In this document: positions 54,704 through 63,625 of the stretch, one piece after another
How positions within the stretch are numbered: position 1 is the stretch's first letter
Layout of the letters: the number at the start of each line of letters is the position of its first letter
From: VYFG01 sp965203365
GTDB lineage: Bacteria > Pseudomonadota > Gammaproteobacteria > Arenicellales > Poriferihabitantaceae
Direction of reading: 5' to 3'
DNA length: 64,000 nucleotides
Assembly: GCA_965203365.1 (NCBI GenBank)
Contig: OZ241878.1
Location: 2,418,001-2,482,000, forward strand
Notes under the pieces: generated by a model
What the model was told of the DNA's origin: nothing
The model's database searches: none
The model's input: only the letters and a program-made list of their open reading frames with translations
Made by a program: the position numbers and the translations under genes

Positions 54704-55846
54704 ATGAAAATCCGACTCCATCACAGCCTGTCGGATATCCCGCCGGGTCCGTGGAATGCCCTGGTTCGGGACCGGTACCCGTTTCTCCGTCACGAGTTTC
54801 TCCGGGCTTTGGAGATCCACGGCTGCGTCGGCGAACAGACCGGATGGTTGCCGCGTCATCTGGTCGCCTATGATGATGCGGATTGCCTGATCGGAGCCAT
54901 GCCCCTGTATGAAAAGCACAATTCCTGGGGGGAATTCGTTTTCGACCATGCCTGGGCGGAGGCGTATCACCGAGCCGGCCTCCATTACTACCCGAAGCTG
55001 GTCAATGCGGTCCCGTTTACCCCGGCGAGCGGACAACGACTGCTTTTGTCGGACCACCATGCGGTGGAAGTGAGCCAGCGATTGCTGGATGGCGCCCGTC
55101 AGATGATGCGTCTGGGCGACTTCAGTGGCCTCCATTCACTGTTTCTCAATGAACGGGACTTCAACTTGCTGTCCCACCCGAAAACGCTGATCAGAGTCGA
55201 CTGCCAGTTTCACTGGCATAACCGGAACTACCAGACCTTCGCCGAATTCCTGGCCACCCTGAAGCCCAAAAAACGCAAGAACATCCGCCAGGAACGGCGC
55301 CGGGTGCAGGAGGCCGGAGTCCACCTGCGTCGCCTGGATGGCCACTCGGCCAGCGAGCAGGACTGGGCGGAATTCACCCGGCTCTACCAAAGTATCTACG
55401 ACCGGAAATACGGTGCTCCGGCCTTCAACCTGCCATTTTTTCGGGAGGTGGCCGCTTGTCTGAAAGATCAAGTAATTCTAGTGCTGGCCGAACTGGGTGG
55501 GCAGACCGTGGCCGGAGCGCTGATGTACTGTGACGACGAAACCCTGTACGGCCGACACTGGGGGGCCAGGGACTATGTGGATTGCCTGCATTTCGAAACC
55601 TGCTACTATCAAGGGATCGATATCTGCATCGAACGGGGTCTCAAGCGTTTTGACCCAGGGGCCCAGGGCGAACACAAGCTGGCTCGGGGCTTCGTGCCGA
55701 CCGAAACCCGCTCGTTGCATTGGATTGCCCTGGACCCGTTTCGTGACGCCATTGCGACATTTGTCTCCCGGGAGCGACGTGGCGTCCATGGCTACATCGC
55801 GGCCGCCCAAGCTCACTCTCCATACCAGCCCGCCGGGATCCCTTGA
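54704..55846 (+). CDS. GNAT-fold (DUF482, FemAB-like) acyltransferase
   Basis: 380 aa. It matches the DUF482/peptidogalycan-biosynthesis-like family: N-terminal PWNALVRDRYPFLRHEFLRA, then LKPKKRKNIRQERRRVQEAG and RHWGARDYVDCLHFETCYYQ, EGEHKLARGF-like (GAQGEHKLARGFVPTETRS). Two GNAT folds are expected. The true substrate is not established for the family. Its stop overlaps the next ATG by one base (TGATG), so it is coupled to the BON-domain gene. Confidence 0.85.
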   Translation: MKIRLHHSLSDIPPGPWNALVRDRYPFLRHEFLRALEIHGCVGEQTGWLPRHLVAYDDADCLIGAMPLYEKHNSWGEFVFDHAWAEAYHRAGLHYYPKLVNAVPFTPASGQRLLLSDHHAVEVSQRLLDGARQMMRLGDFSGLHSLFLNERDFNLLSHPKTLIRVDCQFHWHNRNYQTFAEFLATLKPKKRKNIRQERRRVQEAGVHLRRLDGHSASEQDWAEFTRLYQSIYDRKYGAPAFNLPFFREVAACLKDQVILVLAELGGQTVAGALMYCDDETLYGRHWGARDYVDCLHFETCYYQGIDICIERGLKRFDPGAQGEHKLARGFVPTETRSLHWIALDPFRDAIATFVSRERRGVHGYIAAAQAHSPYQPAGIP

Positions 55847-57306
55847 TGACCCGAATGCCCTCCCTGAAGACGATCGTCACGGGGTGCCCGCAATGGCCGC
55901 CCATTCAGGCCCTGCCACCCATCGCGTTTGGGGGGGCGGTCATCCTGAGCACCGTCCTCGCAGGCTGGACCCTGTGGTATCTGGACCGAATACCGGCCCG
56001 GTTGCTGGCTGAAGCGCGAGAGGCGCTCACTCATCGACCCGGGCTCCAACCTCTCGTCTCGGTGAACGGGCGCGACTTGATCCTGTCGGGCACCCTGGAA
56101 CCCACCGGAAGCATTGAGCCGGACATCGAGAAACTGGAAGCCCTGGCCGGTGTCCGGAGCGTCACCAACCGGCTGACCATTCTCCCCCGGCCGAGCCCGC
56201 AATTCCGGCTCGAGCGGTGCGAGGATGGGATCACACTTCAGGGTCACCTGACCGGTGAAGACCTGGACCGCACCCAAGCGCATGTTGGCGCCACCTTTCC
56301 CGACGTCACCGTTCAGGATCTTGTCCGGATTGACGACCGTCTCGCCCACCCCCTCTGGCTGACCGGGCTGACGCCCCTGCTCAGGGCCCTGTCCGAACTC
56401 GCATGCTTCACCCTGGTCGGCACTCGGGATCATATCCGGGTGGAAGGGGCAGTCGAGACGGTCTCCCACTCGAAGGCCCTTGTCCATCGGGTCCGAAATG
56501 GCCTGGACCCGGCCGTCACGCTTTCCACCCGCCTGTGGTCCTTACCCGATCCGTCACGGTTCGCCTTGGCCCTGACAGCCGACTCGGTCGGTGCCACATT
56601 GACCCTGCAGACCAGTGACGCGGCGGCGGCCAAGCGCCTTCGCCAAGCGCTGAAACACGACAGCGCATTCGGCCCGCAAGCCGTCTTCAACCTGACCTTG
56701 GATCCGGTGCGCGAAACACCCAAATGGTTCGACCGGATCGCCGAAGTCTTGCCAGTTCTCGGGTTGATACATGACCTCAGACTGATCTCGAGTGGTCCCG
56801 GTCTGTGGATGTGGGGGCAAGTGCCGGATGCCGAGGTGCTGAGTCGGCTCAAGGATACCCTGAAGGCGCGGGGGCTGGCGGAGGTTGTGGTGTCCCACCT
56901 GACCGTGCGTCCTGCCGGGAAACCCGTCGAACTATCGCTTTTTGGGGATCGCAGTGGCCTCATCCTGCGTGGGCGCCTGCCCAACACGGCCAGCCGATCG
57001 CTGTTGCTGGAACAACTGAAAAGTGCCCATCAGAACCGCCCCATCCAAGTCTATATCACACTGGATGCCGACATTCGCTTCAATCCATGGTCCATCCCGT
57101 GGCCGACGGTATGGTCGTTGCTGCCGAAGACGCCTTTCGGCCTGACGATCGCCGATGACCATATTCTCTTGACCGGTCAGACCTCGTCCGAGGCCACCCA
57201 AAAGGCCCTGATCCGTGCCCTGACCACCAGGCAGCCCGACAGGACACTGGTTGACTGGCTGACCCTAAAGTCGGATGATGGAGACCATGATCTATCTTCT
57301 GGGTGA
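55846..57306 (+). CDS. Membrane-anchored BON-domain repeat protein
   Basis: 486 aa. One N-terminal transmembrane helix (about residues 22-45) is followed by a periplasmic part with several BON-like units: LVSVNGRDLILSGTLEPTGS ... RSVTNRLTIL near residue 65, and later repeats of the type GITLQGHLTGEDL, HIRVEGAVETV, LILRGRLPNTAS and HILLTGQTSSEA. BON domains bind phospholipid or interact with OmpA-like partners at the envelope. It is coupled to the acyltransferase before it and overlaps a small membrane protein after it. Confidence 0.75.
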   Translation: MTRMPSLKTIVTGCPQWPPIQALPPIAFGGAVILSTVLAGWTLWYLDRIPARLLAEAREALTHRPGLQPLVSVNGRDLILSGTLEPTGSIEPDIEKLEALAGVRSVTNRLTILPRPSPQFRLERCEDGITLQGHLTGEDLDRTQAHVGATFPDVTVQDLVRIDDRLAHPLWLTGLTPLLRALSELACFTLVGTRDHIRVEGAVETVSHSKALVHRVRNGLDPAVTLSTRLWSLPDPSRFALALTADSVGATLTLQTSDAAAAKRLRQALKHDSAFGPQAVFNLTLDPVRETPKWFDRIAEVLPVLGLIHDLRLISSGPGLWMWGQVPDAEVLSRLKDTLKARGLAEVVVSHLTVRPAGKPVELSLFGDRSGLILRGRLPNTASRSLLLEQLKSAHQNRPIQVYITLDADIRFNPWSIPWPTVWSLLPKTPFGLTIADDHILLTGQTSSEATQKALIRALTTRQPDRTLVDWLTLKSDDGDHDLSSG

Positions 57307-57406
57307 AATTGTCATCGGTCTGCTGACCGCCCTGCTGGTGGGATTTTGGTTTGGCTGGATCCTGCGTGGGGTCCACGAACGCCTCCAGCGCAACCGAAAC
57401 GGTTGA
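57275..57406 (+). CDS. Small single-span membrane protein
   Basis: 43 aa (MMETMIYLLGEIVIGLLTAL, LVGFWFGWILRGVHERLQRN), with one helix and a basic C-terminal tail, overlapping the end of the BON-domain gene by 32 bases; internal ATGs at 57278 and 57287 are alternative starts. The strong hydrophobic plus positive-inside pattern and overlap support coding. No family is recognised. Confidence 0.5.
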   Translation: MMETMIYLLGEIVIGLLTALLVGFWFGWILRGVHERLQRNRNG

Positions 57407-57570
57407 ACCCGGGATGGCCAGGGCCCAGCTCACAAGACCCCAAGAACGGATGATCCGGCCCCGTCGCTGACCCGTTCTCCTCATATCCATGGTACGGACG
57501 GCAGGACTCTCCGACCGATCTGATATAGTCCCGGTGCCCTTCATTGTTCCTCCGGACCCATTCGTCGCCC

Positions 57571-58437
57571 ATGACCGCCAGCATGACCGCATTCCACCGT
57601 CTACAGGAGAATTTTCCCGCCGGTCGGCTGGTCTGGGAAATCCGAAGCCTCAATCATCGTTACCTCGATATTCACCTGAAGTTGCCCGACCATCTGCGCA
57701 GGGTGGAGCCCGTTTGCCGGGAACAGATCGTGGCAACACTGTCCCGGGGTCGCCTGGATGCGACCCTCAGTTACGAGCCGTGTTCTGACCCAAACCACCC
57801 GATTCGGGTCAATGTTCCCGCCGCGAAATCTCTGGCCCGTGGACTGGAGACCATGACCTCAATCATCCCAAATCCCGGCCGCGTGGACCTGATCGCATTC
57901 CTTCGGTGGCCCGGCGTGTTGGAACCGCCCAAGCCGGACGTTGACCACTTGGCGACTTCGGCCGAGATCTTGTTCACCCAAGCCCTGGAAGGGTTGGTCC
58001 AGGTCCGCCACCGGGAAGGGGCGCGACTCGAATCCCTGATCCGGGAACGGATTCAAAGCGCACAGGTCGTCATCCAGCACGTCAAGGACGCCCTGCCGGA
58101 GATTGAAGACGCCCTGAAAGTCCGATGGGGGCGTCGTCTGGCGGAGCTTGATCGCGAGCCGGACCCGGTCCGAATCGCTCAAGAGCAAGCGATATTCCTC
58201 TCCCGAACTGACATCAGCGAGGAACTGGATCGACTGGAAGCCCACCTCACGGAAGTGGCTCGAGTCTTGGACCAAAAAGAGCCCTCGGGCCGACGTCTCG
58301 ACTTTCTCATGCAGGAACTCCATCGGGAAGCGAACACCCTTGGGGCCAAATCGAACGCCCTCGGAAACACCCAAGCCGCCATCGAACTCAAGCTCTTGAT
58401 CGAGCAGATGCGCGAACAGATCCAGAATATCGAATAG
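57571..58437 (+). CDS. yicC: YicC-family endoribonuclease
   Basis: 288 aa from the ATG at 57571. Family hallmarks: MTASMTAFHR start, WEIRSLNHRYLDIHLKLPD, SRGRLDATLSY, and the highly conserved C-terminus RRLDFLMQELHREANTLGAK, SNALGNTQAAIELKLLIEQM, REQIQNIE. YicC proteins are RNases implicated in mRNA/sRNA turnover. The usual downstream neighbour gmk is replaced here by conjugative-element DNA 66 bp after the stop. Confidence 0.92.
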   Translation: MTASMTAFHRLQENFPAGRLVWEIRSLNHRYLDIHLKLPDHLRRVEPVCREQIVATLSRGRLDATLSYEPCSDPNHPIRVNVPAAKSLARGLETMTSIIPNPGRVDLIAFLRWPGVLEPPKPDVDHLATSAEILFTQALEGLVQVRHREGARLESLIRERIQSAQVVIQHVKDALPEIEDALKVRWGRRLAELDREPDPVRIAQEQAIFLSRTDISEELDRLEAHLTEVARVLDQKEPSGRRLDFLMQELHREANTLGAKSNALGNTQAAIELKLLIEQMREQIQNIE

Positions 58438-59146
58438 CCGATCAAGCCACTGACCCCACTCCCGAGGCCCGAGTCGAGACAGGGCCCCCGGTCTGTCGGT
58501 CGCCTATCGGGCCCGGGTCAGGCGCTCCGCCATGATGTGGACCGCGTCGAGTTCCGAGCAATGGCGCTCGGCCATGATCGCCGACCGCTCGGCCTTCTCA
58601 TGCTTCTCGGTCATCGCCAGGGCCAAGGTCAGCGGCGGCGGCACGTTGCGAAACAGGACTTCCAGCTGATCCGACAAGACGACTCCCTCGACATATTTCC
58701 CGGGCTCCTTGCGCGTGGACAACAACAAATTCCGCTGCCCCTCACTGAGATTCCGAAACCGCGCAATCTGTTCGACTTCCTCTTTCGGCATCACCAGGCA
58801 CAACCACCATTCCATCATGTTCAGCATGCGTTGGCTGGCGTCCGGAAAATCCGCCAGATTCTGCGTCGCAATCCAGAACCAGGCCCCCAGCTTGCGCCAC
58901 ATCTTGGTGATCTTGACCACATAACGCGCCAGCAGGGGATGGGTGGTGATGAGGTGACCTTCATCCGTCACCACCAAGGTGGGTCTCGGTTCATGCTGGT
59001 GACGCTCCACCAAGTCATGGATGTGGTTCATCATCGACAGGTAAGCCACACTGAGCTGGTCTTCATAACCTTCCCGGGCCAGCATGCCCATTTCCACAAT
59101 GGTGACATCGGTAAGCGGCCAACGCCCCCCCGACCGATTGAAAAAA
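58324..59146. repeat. 823-bp duplication, copy 1 (yicC tail plus transfer-ATPase 3' part)
   Basis: It matches 62803-63625 base for base at a constant offset of 4479, with at least one mismatch (C at 58401, T at 62880). It covers the last 37 codons of yicC, the intergenic spacer and the C-terminal ~210 codons of the conjugative ATPase. Similarity stops abruptly at both ends. Confidence 0.92.
58504..59146 (-). pseudogene. Conjugative transfer ATPase, C-terminal fragment
   Basis: About 214 codons of a TraC/VirB4-type ATPase (FFNRSGGRWPLTDVTIVEM, RPTLVVTDEGHLITTHPLLA, WIATQNLADFPDASQRML), including Walker B (VVTDEGH). The frame continues past 59146 into unrelated sequence, so the N-terminal half with Walker A is missing. 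It is the truncated twin of the gene at 62983 onward. Confidence 0.85.
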
Positions 59147-59578
59147 GGAAAAGTGATGTCGCCGGAGTCGCCACATCCTCCCCTCCCGCCACCGTTGAGC
59201 CCGGGCCGGGTAGCCGACGATCGCCCGTTTGCGATGACACTCACCCACTCCTACGCAGGATGGACTCAAATCGATTCCGCCACGGGGTGAACCAATTCCT
59301 CCATGGGAAAACCTTGCCTGATTCCCGGTATGGACGTGTTCTTGCGCTGATGTTAGACTGTTTGGAATCAGGTCATGGGAAGAAGGTGTATGTTCAGAAG
59401 CGAGGTGATCCACGACGTCAGTCGTGCGCTACCCTGTCTTACTGCTGAACCGGCGCGTGAACCCATCCCGGCCGGCGTGTCGTTGGCGGAGAGAATGGCT
59501 ATTCTTGATGTTCATGCTGAAGGTCTCCGACACCGATATGATCACCTCTAACCGGCCATCAATCGGGCGGGCCCTAAG
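59147..59578. other. Interval without recognised gene
   Basis: About 430 bp beyond the broken transfer-ATPase fragment. Short frames (59424-59693) lack family resemblance. This is the left part of the sequence enclosed by the 823-bp repeats. Confidence 0.4.
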
Positions 59579-59905
59579 TTGGCCGCGGCTTTCGAAGAAC
59601 TGGATCCGGGCTCAATCGCCGACTCCGAGGGCAAGGGCATGGAGTCCCTGGAAAAGTCGGCAGCCCATCTCGTTTCCCTGCGCGTTGACCTGATGCATCT
59701 GTGCAAAGCCCTGATGGAAGCGGGCACTCCGCATGAACACGATGTATCCCAGGAACTTGAACGCCTTGACGAGTTGTCTGCATGGTTCATGGCAACCATA
59801 TATGAGACTTGGTGGACGGGGCTGATCGCCGATGGAAAGTTGGCCCCGCCGAGCGAGCAGCAGTTCACATCCGGATCCGCACTGGGGGCAGTTCTTGGCC
59901 AATAG
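59579..59905 (+). CDS. Small helical hypothetical protein
   Basis: 108 codons from a TTG, or 88 from the ATG at 59639. It looks mainly alpha-helical and acidic (SLEKSAAHLVSLRVDLMHLC, DVSQELERLDELSAWFMATI). No family is recognised. It lies inside the DNA bracketed by the 823-bp repeats. Possibly a remnant of a larger gene. Confidence 0.4.
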   Translation: MAAAFEELDPGSIADSEGKGMESLEKSAAHLVSLRVDLMHLCKALMEAGTPHEHDVSQELERLDELSAWFMATIYETWWTGLIADGKLAPPSEQQFTSGSALGAVLGQ

Positions 59906-60086
59906 GCAACCTGATGCAAGAGTAAAATACCGGAAATCATGGCCATGTCGGCAAGGTGACAATCTGCTTTCAGTGCACATGGGCCAGCCATCATGCGAGG
60001 CGAGATCACCCCCGCCCGCTGATTCAGGTTAACGAAATATTCCTATCGACCTCATCACACCACCGAACACAATTAGGGGGATTATC

Positions 60087-60281
60087 ATGGCAAAGAAACG
60101 TACAGATCTTGGATCAGAATCGAAATCTACCTCCGGACAGGGGGCCAACCGAAAGTCCATCCCGGCCAGCACAGTGGGATTGTCACTCACGATCAGCGAC
60201 AAGGCGCTGAAGGATTTCGACCGAATACAGGAGGAGACTATCAAAGCAACTGAAAACGACCAGCAGTTTTCATGGCGATGA
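60087..60281 (+). CDS. Small basic/polar protein upstream of a papain-like protein
   Basis: 64 aa with a clear AGGGGG ribosome-binding site 7 bases before the ATG. A disordered, Ser/Lys-rich N-terminus (MAKKRTDLGSESKSTSGQGA) precedes a short predicted helix (ISDKALKDFDRIQEETIKAT). Not recognised. It precedes the papain-like gene by 52 bp on the same strand, so it could be a substrate, partner or antitoxin of that protein; this is conjecture. Confidence 0.5.
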   Translation: MAKKRTDLGSESKSTSGQGANRKSIPASTVGLSLTISDKALKDFDRIQEETIKATENDQQFSWR

Positions 60282-60333
60282 TCCGCGCCATCACCTAGCT
60301 TTCCCCGACCAGCCTCCACCCTTCCGCCCGGTA

Positions 60334-61911
60334 ATGAAAGTCTCTCATGTCGTCGGGGCACTCAACACCGCCACTGATTGGTCGAGCTTGGCAGAAATCC
60401 TTGGCGGAGCAGCCCTTGATGTCGTGCACAACACGATCCGCCATCTCCGTATGCTCGACGTCAAGGGCTACGTTCTCGAGAATCCCTACATCGATCGCGA
60501 CTACTCGGCGGATTACACCCAGTTTTACGCCCTTACATTCCACGCCCACGAACGCCACTGCCAGCGCATCCACTTCTTCTCGCAAGATATCTCACCGCTA
60601 CTTGAGCGACCCCTGTCAACAGATCGACTGAGTGACCTTGGTCGCCTTGCGCAGGACACCTATTGCGGCTTCTGTGTCGTCCGACCCCTGTCAGGCGCTC
60701 CAATCGGCAGAACGGTGCTGCTGGCCCGCCTCGGCAACGGCTTCAACATGGAGGCCGCCGTCACCTGCCGCGCCGACATCGACGCCCACCTCCTCGGCAC
60801 CCGACTGCAAGTCACCGGAACCTCTTTCCTCCAGCAGGACTCCCGCGTGGGCGCCTGCGCCCAGGTCGCCATCTGGGTCGGTATGCGCCACATGCATGCC
60901 CGGCATGATTACAATTGGGTTTCCATCGCCGACATCACGCGATTCACCGGTCTCCCATCCAAGATAGAAGCCGTGTCGCTGCCCAACGCATCGGCTTGCC
61001 TGTCGTCCGACGCGATGGTACGGGCGATTGCCAAAGCGGGCTACCAACCCCTTTGTCTGCCGCGTCTCGATATTGGCGCATCCCTCCTTCCTTACGTCGA
61101 GTCGGGGATCCCGGTCATTCTTGGCCTCAACGTCGGCGGTACGGTCGGTCACGCCGTCACGGTCGTCGGCCGCGTGTTCGCAAAACAGGACAATCCGACA
61201 ACCCACGTATTCGAATATGTGCCCGCATATATCGTCCACGACGATCAGAGCGGCCCTTATATGTGGCTCCCGGCGGACAAGGACGCCAGCACGACTTTCT
61301 CCTTCGGCGACAACACCATCAAACACGATACGTCGAACGGCCTCCTGGAGTTGAACGTAGAGTGTCACGCCGTCTTCGCCGTCGCTCTCATGCCCACCCG
61401 AGTCTTCTCCACGGCCGCGCGGGCCGAACACAACGCTCGAAGCCAGATCGAAGAAATTCTGACGGCGCTGCCCGATGCCCGCAAAGCCCTCGCCGACCTC
61501 GACATGTCGGTAAACGAGATGCTCATGGACGAACTGGAGGCGGCCCACAACAATGACCATATCATCCTGCGCACATACCTAACCTCAGCTGCTGGCTACC
61601 GACGCCACCTTGCCCAAGGGTCTGCTAGCGACGCGCTGAAAGACGCCCTCCTCGATTTCCATTTGCCCCATTTCACGTGGATAACCGAGATTTCCACGAT
61701 CGATTCCTACAACCACTCCTCTCCGGGGATGCGGCGTATCTACGGCCACTCGATTCAGGACGCGACCTCAACGGCTGAACTCAAAGACGCCCTGCTTGTG
61801 CTCCACCTCCCCGGCCTTCTCCTCACAAAGGACCCCCAAGTCTCCGGCGGACAGGCTGTTACCACCATCGAAAACGACACCTTGTACGAGTGCCGCGAAA
61901 AACGCCTCTAG
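60334..61911 (+). CDS. Papain-like (C39-type) cysteine peptidase-domain protein
   Basis: 525 aa. A Cys-His-Asp triad can be read in C39/papain order: Cys175 (VGACAQVAIWVGM), His273 (GGTVGHAVTVVG) and Asp303/304 (AYIVHDDQSGPYMWLP). About 160 residues precede and ~200 follow this domain without recognised folds. No signal peptide or ABC domain, so it is not a bacteriocin exporter. It could be a deconjugating or maturation protease. A ThiF/E1-like pseudogene lies just downstream on the opposite strand. Everything sits between the 823-bp repeats. Confidence 0.65.
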   Translation: MKVSHVVGALNTATDWSSLAEILGGAALDVVHNTIRHLRMLDVKGYVLENPYIDRDYSADYTQFYALTFHAHERHCQRIHFFSQDISPLLERPLSTDRLSDLGRLAQDTYCGFCVVRPLSGAPIGRTVLLARLGNGFNMEAAVTCRADIDAHLLGTRLQVTGTSFLQQDSRVGACAQVAIWVGMRHMHARHDYNWVSIADITRFTGLPSKIEAVSLPNASACLSSDAMVRAIAKAGYQPLCLPRLDIGASLLPYVESGIPVILGLNVGGTVGHAVTVVGRVFAKQDNPTTHVFEYVPAYIVHDDQSGPYMWLPADKDASTTFSFGDNTIKHDTSNGLLELNVECHAVFAVALMPTRVFSTAARAEHNARSQIEEILTALPDARKALADLDMSVNEMLMDELEAAHNNDHIILRTYLTSAAGYRRHLAQGSASDALKDALLDFHLPHFTWITEISTIDSYNHSSPGMRRIYGHSIQDATSTAELKDALLVLHLPGLLLTKDPQVSGGQAVTTIENDTLYECREKRL

Positions 61912-62048
61912 CCTTGGCTCGGCCTCGTCGACAGGATCGCATTGTCGCCCATTCCCATCCGACTGTGCTCCTGCCCCGAACACTCGGTGCAGTCCCCTAC
62001 CTATGCTGGCATGTCATAGCCTGCCACCGAACGGCGAGAGTTCCAGTA

Positions 62049-62564
62049 CTACCATGCGGACTCGGCATCGGTGAACTTTAGATCCGTCAGGTGGAACAGA
62101 ATGTCGTCCACCGCGTGTGCGCAAGCGACCGCGTTCATCGCCACCTTGCGGTGTGTCACGATGGCCGGGGCGTCCAGGTACGCATCGCCGCGCATCTGGC
62201 TGCCTCCAGCACTGCCTCGTCCGACAATCGTGTCGGTAAGAAAAGCACCTCGCAGTCCATGAGGCGCACTGGCAGGTCGGCCTCCAGAAAATCTCTCGGC
62301 ACGGCTTCGAGGTGAGCTTCGCGATTCGCACGACGAATGTTATCGACCGCCATGCGCACTGGGTGACTCCGTAACCGGCGAGCGGCTACGCGTGGCACCC
62401 ATGACGGTCCGGTTGCGTCGCGCCAGCGTGCGCCGATGAGACGTGGCCAGTTCGTCTCTTCATCTCTCCGGGTCGGCGAGCATGAACTCCCCAACTCCGA
62501 GTCGACCCAGCAGTTCGGCCAGTCCTGAGCCAGCGCCTCCGAGCCCGATCAAGCGAATCAACAG
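62049..62564 (-). pseudogene. ThiF/E1-like adenylyltransferase, decayed
   Basis: Reading the minus strand, LLIRLIGLGGAGSGLAELLG, RLGVGEFMLADPE gives the Rossmann ATP-binding core of the E1/ThiF family. One extra A near 62478 shifts the frame to DEETNWPRLIGARWRDAT, AVDNIRRANREAHLEAVPRD and DCEVLFLPTRLSDEAVLE. A second shift near 62180 leads to AVACAHAVDDILFHLTDL and a stop at 62049. The region upstream of 62564 lacks the N-terminus. Clearly inactive; it once activated a ubiquitin-like or peptide C-terminus. Confidence 0.6.
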
Positions 62565-62802
62565 GTTTTCGATTCATCCTCTCGTGGGACCCTCTCAATG
62601 CCTGCTCATCTCTGGCCGTCGACAAAGCCTTGGGTCGATTTGGGGTACTCCCGGGAGATGCGGATAGTGGATGTGGAGATCACAGGGCTTCACCCCGGCC
62701 GCACAAAGCGCGACCCTGCTGAGCACAACACAATCGGGGCGAGTTAACCCACTTTCACTGGAATATGATCTCCGGGTTCCCGCCACTGTTGGCTGGAATC
62801 GC

Positions 62803-62916
62803 CGGGAAGCGAACACCCTTGGGGCCAAATCGAACGCCCTCGGAAACACCCAAGCCGCCATCGAACTCAAGCTCTTGATTGAGCAGATGCGCGAACAGAT
62901 CCAGAATATCGAATAG
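62803..62916 (+). pseudogene. Duplicated 3' end of yicC
   Basis: The last 37 codons of yicC (REANTLGAKSNALGNTQAAI, ELKLLIEQMREQIQNIE) are repeated here without the rest of the gene. The upstream frame is unrelated. Part of the 823-bp duplication. Confidence 0.9.
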
Positions 62917-63625
62917 CCGATCAAGCCACTGACCCCACTCCCGAGGCCCGAGTCGAGACAGGGCCCCCGGTCTGTCGGTCGCCTATCGGGCCCGGGTCAG
63001 GCGCTCCGCCATGATGTGGACCGCGTCGAGTTCCGAGCAATGGCGCTCGGCCATGATCGCCGACCGCTCGGCCTTCTCATGCTTCTCGGTCATCGCCAGG
63101 GCCAAGGTCAGCGGCGGCGGCACGTTGCGAAACAGGACTTCCAGCTGATCCGACAAGACGACTCCCTCGACATATTTCCCGGGCTCCTTGCGCGTGGACA
63201 ACAACAAATTCCGCTGCCCCTCACTGAGATTCCGAAACCGCGCAATCTGTTCGACTTCCTCTTTCGGCATCACCAGGCACAACCACCATTCCATCATGTT
63301 CAGCATGCGTTGGCTGGCGTCCGGAAAATCCGCCAGATTCTGCGTCGCAATCCAGAACCAGGCCCCCAGCTTGCGCCACATCTTGGTGATCTTGACCACA
63401 TAACGCGCCAGCAGGGGATGGGTGGTGATGAGGTGACCTTCATCCGTCACCACCAAGGTGGGTCTCGGTTCATGCTGGTGACGCTCCACCAAGTCATGGA
63501 TGTGGTTCATCATCGACAGGTAAGCCACACTGAGCTGGTCTTCATAACCTTCCCGGGCCAGCATGCCCATTTCCACAATGGTGACATCGGTAAGCGGCCA
63601 ACGCCCCCCCGACCGATTGAAAAAA
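62803..63625. repeat. 823-bp duplication, copy 2
   Basis: Partner of 58324-59146. After 63625 the sequence continues into the authentic upstream part of the transfer-ATPase gene, so this copy is in the native ATPase context, whereas copy 1 is in the native yicC context. Confidence 0.92.
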
